From contig JASANG010000150.1 of assembly GCA_030248215.1 (NCBI GenBank), forward strand, positions 167,529 to 231,528: a stretch of 64,000 bases of DNA. The letters run 5' to 3'. The notes under the pieces are model-generated. The model did no database searches and was not told the DNA's origin. It worked only from the letters and a program-made list of their open reading frames with translations. Shown piece after piece: positions 49,601 to 59,800 of this stretch. Source of the stretch: Enoplolaimus lenunculus (Eukaryota; Nematoda; Enoplea; Enoplida; Thoracostomopsidae). The position numbers and the translations under genes were made by a program. The stretch's first letter is position 1. Each line of letters starts with the position of its first letter.

Positions 49601-52600
49601 AATGGTTTAAATGTTTAGAAAATAATAGCACAACTCATGTGTGAAAATTGTCGTAAATAAAAATAAATAGTAATATTTGATTGTGTTAAGTGTTTGCTTA
49701 TACACCTGTCACTCTAGGTAGAAACGGGGACTTTCTGACCCTTTTATTAAGCAGCTGGATACGCTGGCATATGGTGTGGGTTTCCAACTAGCGACCAGCG
49801 ATCTATGGTAACTTAGGCAGGCGCTCTACCCCTGCTCCACGCAGCCCGCGTCTCCAAATACTTTTATCGTCGAAAATAAGTGTCGACCGTATGCTGCCAG
49901 CAAACATAAAATACAGGGCAAAGTGTCGCAACATATGCACAACGGACAAGTACGTTTTTCACATGCTTACATGTCCCACGTTTTGGTCTATTTTTGTAGA
50001 AACGCGTTGATTTAAGTTTTCAATACAGATATTATTTGCGTTAGTTGGAACGCGCATTTTCGTAGTGCAATTTTTTGTAACAAACAGTTTTCGTTTCGCT
50101 GCGTATTTTAGTGATATACTCGTGGTGTTCGTTCGATTGGCATAAATCACAAGAAAGTTTGAAGTTTGAATTTTAATTCTGGTCCGTTTAGAAGTTGTTG
50201 TTTAGTTTCTTCCACAAAACGGTCCGCCCCCACCCTACGCGTGCACTAATTTAATAGACCAAAAAAATCCAAGGTAACAACTAATTTCAATGCAGTAAAC
50301 ATATGCGTTTGCGCGACTGAAATGCTTTCAGCAGTGCTCTTATTTACCTTGCTATCCGGTTAATATCCGGTTCCGCTACAAAATTCAATATCCGGCTTCG
50401 GGTCCAGTAGCCAATAAATAAATATCCGCTAGCATCCTGTCTATGAGTGCACCTAGTTTTGATCTGTATGAAAAATTCAGTGAAACCAGTCGTCGAAACC
50501 ATATTTAATCTTATTTTCTAAATCTTGTGACCGGAAACGAGGACAGATATCACCTGGGGATCGGCATGCGGCGCTACTGATTTATTAGAAGGTTGAGTGA
50601 TGTTGTGTATATATACATAAATTGATAATTATATATGTATATCTATATACATAATATATATCGTATAATAACGCATTATTCACTAATAATAATCATTCGC
50701 GTTGACATAGTATCTAAGCAATTTCGCTGTTTACTTTCGAGTTTATTTTTGTTTTATCGTTAGCTGCGATGTAACAACTATATTGGTGGTGTCTCTAAAA
50801 ATGAAATATACCTCTACGAATCAATTGTGCTTAATGGAATTGGTTTCGAGTAAAACAAATAGAATTATTGATGGCAATGGAAGAGTAGAACCAAGCGAAA
50901 TGGGGTGCACCCGCCTTTACTACCACCAACGCTTATATAGCGGTTGAACATGAGCTTATGAGTAGGTGCTGATCAGCAGAGGTTCGTTTATTTTGTTGAC
51001 TGAAAAGTTTAAGATTAAAGTTGCAAAATGCAACAAAATGCCTGCCCTCACGAACTGTTATTTCGTTGATCCGCTGCTGGTTGCAGGGATGGTCTGCGTC
51101 TTGGACCCGGGGACAGGGGTCATCGCTTGATTTACAGGTGCAAACGGGGGCATAATTCTTAATGGAATTTTTAAAAGAGGTGAAGAACAATCCGGTATTT
51201 TGGTGATGCAAAAACTTTACAAAACGTGTACTTGGATTTATTATTTTTGCGTTGCAGTACATCACTGAGCGAACCTTGGTTCAACGCAACGTTGAGTTTT
51301 TCAACAAATGTATGTCGGTCGTCTAGTTTAGTAATAAGCGGCTATTTTGGCAAAATAAGACACATTCTTACAGAATAGTTATTGGCTGTGGTTGATACAC
51401 CGTCCTTGGCCATTCATCGGTGCCGGTGCAAGGTCTCAGCCCCGACCCTGGTAAAATTTCCACCCAGGGCAAACTGTATCTGATTTATGGGCTCAGTTGT
51501 TTTCGACTGGATTGTAAAAAATAAGTACCGCAACCCGAAGTCACATTTTCGCTGAATGGCTAATTGATCTAATTTCTTGTAATTTGGTGCTTACATTAAG
51601 GACATTTAATATTATTATTTTCGGGCGGAATTCAATTTTGTTTTGCAAATCTTTTATCCTAGTAAAAGGTGGATGTCCGTCCGTTCGTCCGAAAAGAATC
51701 TCAGGAACCGCTGAACCGATTTTGATAAACGTTTTTGTTGGAAAGCCTGTCATCCTGTAATGTTAACCTCCCTTTGGTGTTTAAAAATTTTAAGCCGTTT
51801 ATTAGCTACAGGCTGATTTGCATTTTTAAGTTATTTCACTAATTATTAGGGTTACAAGCGATCTAATTTCAGCATTAAAGGGTTTTGGGTGTGAGGAATC
51901 TGAATGAATTGTCTACAAATCTTCCAAACCGGTAACTTAATAGTTAGCTAATGCCTAATTTGCATATTTGCATAATTGATAAGCCTAAATTAAGACTTTT
52001 TGCAATATTTCACAATTAGGTTTCTAACGGGTTTTGGTGTGTGAGGAATCTGACTAAATTGTTTACAAGCCTCAAAAACCGAAAACTGAGGAGTCGGCTA
52101 ATAACATTAATTTGCACATTAGCTTAACTGCATATGTGTGTTCGAGCTTCGCTCAATACATGTAGTCCCACTACGACTGGTTAAATGTACCGATTATTAC
52201 CGATGCCGATGTCGATTCATCGGACACATCCCAAGTAAAATGTACTATCATCAAAATTTAAAACATATCTTGAACAGGTTCGGCGTCTCTTAGCTTCCCG
52301 CTAGCCACGGGTTTACCAGGAGAAACACGATCTTCTCTATCCACCTCTGAAATCAGTACTCACCTCATAAATTCTGAACAGTATCGAGGGAGAGAAAGAG
52401 GGAGAGAGAAACATAGATACCGGTTTTTATGGCTTGTCACGCTTGGGTTTCAAATGTTGACATAAAGTTATTAGGTTTCCACTGTTTTGAGATAGAAAGC
52501 GTGAGTAATCGTATAGGCGATATTGTTTTGGTTTCGACTAGGATAAATTTACAGGTATATGTACAACCTAGGTTATGTGATTACCTTTACCGATTACTTT

Positions 52601-55600
52601 TACCTAAGGGTTACTTACCTAAGGGCCGCCGAGGGTATTATATGCATCGGTAGAATAGGTATGGTTGGGTAGACACTACTGTTATTGCAAAGGCATGTAA
52701 ACGATAGTAGAATCCTGTCAAGTGCTAAACTAATTTAGTGTTTTCGAATATGTATTGTTTACCTATTTATTTACTGTGTTTGTCATGCGTGTATAAGGTT
52801 GGCTTCGGGTTATGTCAACTGGATTGTTTATAGCTTTGTTGTGTACAGACAGAAGAGGGACGATTCCGAGCCGGTTCCAGGTCAATCCAGGGTCGATCGT
52901 TTTGCAAGGCGCTATATGAACTCTTAAGGTTTATTTGTTGGCAGCTTAATATTCGACAATAAATGGAAAGCCATTTTCTAGTTTTATAATCCGGCATAGA
53001 GTGTGCTGTACACGTCAGATGATTAGCAGAAGATTTTTTTAGCTGGTATTTAAAATTAACATCCTCGTTTTTATGCGTTTCGTTGAAGTTGTGCGAGAAA
53101 ATTAGCTGTCTTGTGGATAGTATACGATATTTTGAGAGATCCGGTTCCACCGCCATTTCAGCATTAAACGATTGTGTGTGTGCTATTTTATGTCGCGTCC
53201 TGAGCATATCTATTGGTCCCAGTAAACCGACTGGCTCATCCCAAACGCAAATTTGGGTTTCAAGAGACAGTCTCGAAAGCAAACTCACTATGATAGAACT
53301 ATGTAAAAGTAAAATGGCGTATCGGAGTATTTATACTTCAAATGGTGTACTGTTTCAAGCGTATACGTACGTACTTGCAGTCCTGATGATCAGCAATTAG
53401 GCGTTTCGGTGGCTTATTTTTTTGCAGGGTGCAAAGCGGAACTTGATTATACCGGAATCAGAACAGCAAAATTATACCGGAAATGTAATCGGAATCGGAA
53501 TCGGAACTAAAAATTTTGTGAATGTACGGAGGATAATTTGTATTGACAAAATATATAATGTAGATTTAGGGTGTCTGTTGGTTGGCAACAATTTTCAGAA
53601 CGGTCGCATGAACAAATTGGCGATAATTTTTGGTTCTGTAAAGCTAAACTACAATCAATTATTGATAAGTTAAATCATTGAAAACAAGTTAATAGATGAA
53701 TAATGCAGAATTTTTATGCAATGTATCACAACAAGTAAAATTAAAATTAAAATTTCAAAATTTCGATTCGGATTGGTTGTGTAATCGAAATCGGAATCGG
53801 AATCGAAAGTTGTTTTAAATCGGAACTCGAATCGGAATCGGAATTCCGGTTGTACCCTGTTTATTTGCCAACAAGAACAAATATATAGATGTTTTGGTTG
53901 CGACATATATTATGCGTTTCATTCATAAATCTAATATAATATCTAAAACATGATTACTAAGGAATTTAAACGCCGCAAATTGCTGGCAAGCTTTAATAAT
54001 GTAGTGTCAGTGCCGAAATCACTATCCAGTGTGCGCTCTACGTCTAACTGCAACTGTGATTCGCTGTCAAGTTTAGATAACGTAGGCCGGGACACTGTTG
54101 TTGAACGCACTCCGTTGTGTGCAAATGCTGGAACAGGAGTAGCTACAGGAACAGGAGTTGCTCATCGAGTGCCTATTGGACCTCCTCCTCCTAAAAAGAG
54201 CATCAGTTTTTCGGAACCGTTAAGTGTTTGGGTCGACGATGATGCATCTGTAGCAGGAGTGTCCACCACCGTAGGAGTTGAACCTACTGGTGAAACCGGT
54301 CAAGCTAATGGACATTTGCCTAGGACCCACCGGCATGAACGGCTGGGACGAATGTCGAGGCCACGCAGGCCTGGCGTTTGGCGTAAGGCGGCTGCAGAAG
54401 ATAAGGCCCGGATTAAAGCGGTGCTTGATGGGCCTGGTACTGCTGGGACGAACCAAAGAATGAATGATAATGATGTATCAGAAGGTATATAGAACCAATT
54501 TGGGAAATTGTGCTAATGCGAATGATTGTTTGGAATGGGCCTTCATATTTGGTAAAAAACTCACCTCTAAAACTAAAGCAGTTTTTTGGCTGATGTTCAT
54601 AATGTGAATAATTTTGGATTCTGGAAGTGAAATTGTATTGGTGAAATGGTGGGATTATGTTTTTGTCACCGCCTTAGGTTGTTTCAGACAATTATGTGTT
54701 GTGAATCCGTTAGAACATTTTTGTGTAAAATTCAAGTTTCCAGCATACTTTGTTTACAATAGTTGTATAGCACATAGACGGAATTGTTTTATAATTAGAA
54801 AATTTGCATACCGATTTTTATGGATTCGCTAACATTTTTGCGCATTACGCAAAGTTAGGATGTTTGTTGTGGCCCTGCATTGCTACGTATGAAAATTCCT
54901 AAAATACGCAACAGTTCATTTTAAATATATTAAAGGGTACGGCTGTAAGGGTTTCTGAGGTTCCAAGCCTACCAGGCGCATATATATTGATTGCTATTGT
55001 ATTATTTAACTTAAAATTTTCATTGCTTAAAAATGAAAAACATTTTGTGTAACATTGTTGGATTCGACTTTTTCACGACCGAATCCGAGCCTTATGTTTT
55101 TGCCGAATCCGAATCTCATATTTTTGCCGAGTACGAATCCGAACTTTTGTTGCCACCCTAATTTGTATGCTGAGCTGATTAAAAAAACTGGCATACATGG
55201 TTAACAGCAAGTTGGTGCAGCCTGTCAGTAGCTCTACTATGGTAATGTAGCCCAACGGCATCTTGCTAGCTGCCCAGTGCACTGCAAGTGCGACATCGTT
55301 TTGGCCATCCATTGAAGCACTAATCACCGACAAGATCTATTATTAGCACAAAACCCTGGCTAATTGACGAATAGGTATTTGTTTTTGTGCATTTGAAAAT
55401 TACGAACAGAGTTGCCAAGTTTATGCCGAAACAACTGCTGAAGTGTAAGGAACGCTAAATTGTTTAGTTTGGCGTCAATAGACTAAGTGCATTGTGTAAT
55501 TCGACTGTTATTGTCTTGGAAATCTTATTTTTTTCAAGTTAAATTAAGTGAAATCTTATTTTTTTAAAGTTAAATTATGTGAAATCGTATTTTTTTAAAG

Positions 55601-56785
55601 TTAAATTATGTGAAATCTTATTTTTTTAAAGTTAAATTTTGTGAAATCTTATTTTTTAAAGTTAAATTATGTGAAATCTTATTTTTTTAAAGTTAAATTA
55701 TGTGAAATCTTATTTTTTTAAAGTTAAATTATGTGAAATCTTATTTTTTTAAAGTTAAATTATGTGAAATCGTATTTTTTTAAAGTTAAATTATGTGAAA
55801 TCTTATTTTTTTAAAGTTAAATTTTGTGAAATCTTATTTTTTTAAAGTTAAATTATGTGAAATCTTATTTTTTTAAAGTTAAATTATGTGAAATCGTATT
55901 TTTTTAAAGTTAAATTATGTGAAATCGTATTTTTTTAAAGTTAAATTATGTGAAATCGTATTTTTTTAAAGTTAAATTAAGTTGAGCAAAAATTCGTGTG
56001 CTGTACTTTTTGTGTTCAAGGTGATTTATCTGCTTAGTTACCTACCCGGCTTGAGTATGTGGTCGTGTAGAATCGGGTTAGCTTTGCATTGAAGTTCGCA
56101 AGTTGTGTACGATACGCGGCTATGATTAAATTGAGTTGAGGTCATGCGTTTTGGCGAGCAAGCTATTTATTTTTGCGGAATCTGTTTCTTAAGTATGTGT
56201 ACGAGCTTCGTATCAACCATTCGGGATAGGTAGGCCTTGTATCGATATACTTATTGCAAGTTTTAGTCTTATTGCAAGTTTTAGTACATAGTTGATAGTC
56301 TATTACACATTGATAGTACGTAGGGACATTGAGCCTTTAAAGCGCATTTTGGCAGTGTGGGTGCTTCCACACCTACCCAGGGACAGCCCAGATGTATAGC
56401 TGTGGTTTTGTGTTCTAATCTTTGCGTAGAATAAGAGCGGAATTTCGTCTGTACAGCAAAAAAGGTCATTTGTCGTAGTTGGTGACTTGGTCAGCATACT
56501 GAAATTTAGTTGAAGCATAACTGAATGTTAGTTGAAGCATAACTGAATGTTAGTTGAAGCTTAACTGAATGTTAGTTGCTATTCAGTGCAACTATATACC
56601 TAATTGAACGCAGAACTGATTCTGAATAGGAGTATCTAAAATTAAGCTAGGTTTATGGTGGAATATTTCTAAGTTTATTTCCGGTTTTAGTTTTTTCACA
56701 TATTTGTTCTGGGAAAACCACAATTTTTCTTTGCTAGACAACATTCTGTTATTAGTATTACTAGATTTATTATTACTACTACTAC

Positions 56786-56816
<31 letters not shown>

Positions 56817-59800
56817 GTTACTGTTTTTATTGTATTCTTGTTCTGTTTAGACTCACGTTTGACCGAAGAATGTGACCAAATCGGGACCGGGCGTCAAACG
56901 GCCGCAGACACCGAGGCATCGCTGAACGCAGTCAAAGAATTGACGTCGTGGGACAACGTCGCCGGTGCCGCTAGGTCTCAGCCAACGGACCGGCATAGTC
57001 GGTCTGGAGGACGATCGTCGCGTGACGCGTCTAGCCGTCTTAGCAGTGATCAGACCGGACCAGGCGGCAGCGGTGGCGCTATGACATCACATCGATCTCA
57101 AGATCGAGCATCGTTCGCTGGGATGACTGTCACGCCCGCTGTTGCAATGGCTGGCCAGACACGCGATCGCCAGTTGTCTGGTCAATCTGTTGGTACGTTC
57201 ACGGGTGTGGAAAGATTTCTATATTGACGGCGTGGGAAAAATTTAACTATATATACGATAAGCGTGGGAAATTGGTGTAAATAGCCGGTGTCACGGTATA
57301 ATTCATCCCTCCCCATATAATTCTTCCCCATTTAATTCTTCATTCGGTTTAACTCTTCCCCTATCCGGACCGGACGGATTAGCTTAAGTTAGACAAGTTT
57401 AATTTTTCTCCGCTCATGATATAATTCTTCCCCGTATGTTTTTCCTGACGCTAGTCATGGTAGAATTTTTTGCTCTGTTGTATTCTACCCATTCGCACCA
57501 ACATCGTCTCAAACAGTTGTACAATTTGTTTCAGAATACCAACTTAATATAATTTGAATATTGCCAATCAACCTGCAAAACGAATAAAATTTATTACTCC
57601 AGGAAGTCTACGTTTTTCGCAAACGCAATTTTTTCATACCCGACCTCTAGTTCTGAGGTTTGTGACCTGAAACAAAAAATATTGTTTTTTTGTATAACCA
57701 GTTATTTAAAGTTTTTATTGTAAAAATAAAAAAGCATATATTGCCGAACATTGTCAGCTTTGGCTTTTGGATTCGGCTTCTTCACAACCGAATCCAAATC
57801 CGAACATCAAATTTTTGCCGAATTCGAATTTTTGTTGTCAGTCACCTTGGTCATAACCGTACACCGAACAAATCACTTGTTTCTAGTTACAGCGAAATGG
57901 AAATTTCTCAAATTATACGTGTTATTCGAAATATTAAGTTAAAAACCGAGTTTTCTTTTCTTTGCTTGAAAATATAGAATTATTCTTCTATTTACGTAGA
58001 AATTCAACAAAATTCCAAGCTTGAACGCCTAACAATGTATTGGGATTGCACACAACATGGCACACAAATATGCCGGAAGATTGCTGTATATGCGTATATA
58101 ATGTATATTACTAATACTACAGTGTTGAATATATAAGCCAGAGGACTTTTAAATTTATTGAAAAGAGTTAAACCAAAAGGTTGGGAAAGATTAATCTGGT
58201 ACAATTTAAATTCAACTTGGTGGAAAATTATACACGGGAGGGGGGTGACAATTAAACCGCTATATACTTTGCTGGGGAAAAATTAAACCGGCATGTGGGA
58301 AAGAATTAAACTGGTTTGGTTCTTTTCGGGGGAAGAATTAAACTGGTTTGGTTTTTTGGGGGAAGAATTAAACTGGTTTGATTCTTTTCGGAGGAAGAAT
58401 TAAACTGGTTTGATTCTTTTTGGGGGAAGAATTAAACTGGTTTGATTCTTTTCGGGGGAAGAATTAAACTGGTTTGATTCTTTTCGGGGGAAGAATTAAA
58501 CTGGTTTAATTCTTTAAGGGAGAAGAATTAAACTGATTTGATTCTTTTTGGGGGAAGAATTAAACTGGTTCGATTCTTTTCGGGGGAAGAATTAAACTGG
58601 TTTGGTTCTTTTCGAGGGAAGAATTAAACCGAGACACCGGTCAAGAGGTTTGGTGTTTTCTACGGAACTGAATTTTTCCTTCTTGTTGCAATGATTGGCA
58701 TTGGTATATGCATTATTTTAGGAGGTATAACTCAATTGTTGCCATACGAAGTGACAACGTTAGCCAAAGTGTTAATAGCTATGTAAGTTATGCAGCGTGG
58801 TTAATAATTGAAATTTTATTGTTAGTGCAAGAAAATTGACTGGTATTGAACAAACGCCAAGACACAAGTCGTATGAAATTACAATAATTCTCTTTTGTAA
58901 GGCTGTGCCTATTAATGTGCGTGGCATCGGTAATAATCGGCACTTTTCGTGAGTATCAGCATCGGGACTACAAAAAAATGCCGATTCTTTGCCGATACTT
59001 TTTGCACATAACAGTGAATTTGAACGCTATCAATTTCACCTCTTGGCGTATATATATCCGTGCGTTTGATCAGGGAACTGTTATATCTCGCGTTTGTGTT
59101 TGGGAAAGTTAATTGAAGTGAACCGTTCTCATAAAATTACAATCGTTTATAGTGGTTTTTGTCTAAGTTTTCGCTGCACACAGAATATTTTTACAAGGAT
59201 TGTTACACCACCCCTCACCGTAGTTGTTGTATTTGTTTGCGAAATGTATTTCTTTGCGAAACGTGTAGTCATAGGAACGTTGGCATATTTGGTAGCTTGA
59301 TCGTGTTTTAGGGTGGTGTTTTCCGTTTACAAATTGATTTAGTATACCATGCCATTTTGAATTTTTGTACCCGTTTTATTTGATTTTAGACTTGTAATAA
59401 TGCTATTTCTAAACGCTATGTTATTCTACAAACTGTGGCATTTGGAGTCAGAAGCTCAATCTCGTGCCGCCGCTGCTGCTTTCGGGTTTCGTGGGCCGCG
59501 TGATGGGGCCCACCAGGGTGCCGCAGATTATTTGTACGGCACCGCACCTGGCATCGATTCGAGTTATCTCGAGTTGAAATTGTTGCTTCAAAAGTAAAGC
59601 TAGTCAAGTGTGGGCTGGGCAGTATTGTTAAAAACACGATTTACTTCTTGTGTGACATTGAATCGATTTCTAACCCCCTCAAACAAGTGTAGGGTCGCCG
59701 ATTACAATTACAAACTGTGAAAGTACAATTGTTGAGCAATTTAGCGACTAATAAGAACATTAATCGACGTATAGTTTGGGCAAGCTGTCCTCCGCAGCGG

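Larger units (their letters stand above)
47936..54010 (+). other. Intron 15 of the Aster-like gene, 6.1 kb
   Basis: The longest intron. It holds a tRNA-like repeat (49725-49985), an AT-rich (TATATA) stretch near 50600-50660, the second Helitron-like repeat (51812-52181), a hAT-like MITE (53425-53859) and a CCGGTTCCG patch near 50350-50440. Minus-strand frames at 50933-51265 and 52815-53288 have no recognised content. An additional small exon here cannot be excluded because the following acceptor is weak. Confidence 0.6.

Noticed and set aside
50933-51265. 110-codon minus-strand ORF in Aster intron 15
   Set aside because: It has a plausible mix of residues but no recognised motif, no splice sites identified, and repeats on both sides.
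52815-53288. 157-codon minus-strand ORF in Aster intron 15
   Set aside because: Longest orphan frame in the window, but no domain or codon-bias support, and it lies between repeats.
58640-58721. Extra hydrophobic segment ([16 protein letters not shown]) as a second membrane span of the Aster-like protein
   Set aside because: Only the acceptor at 58721 matches the phase of exon 17. The hydrophobic frame is the T-rich tract before that acceptor.
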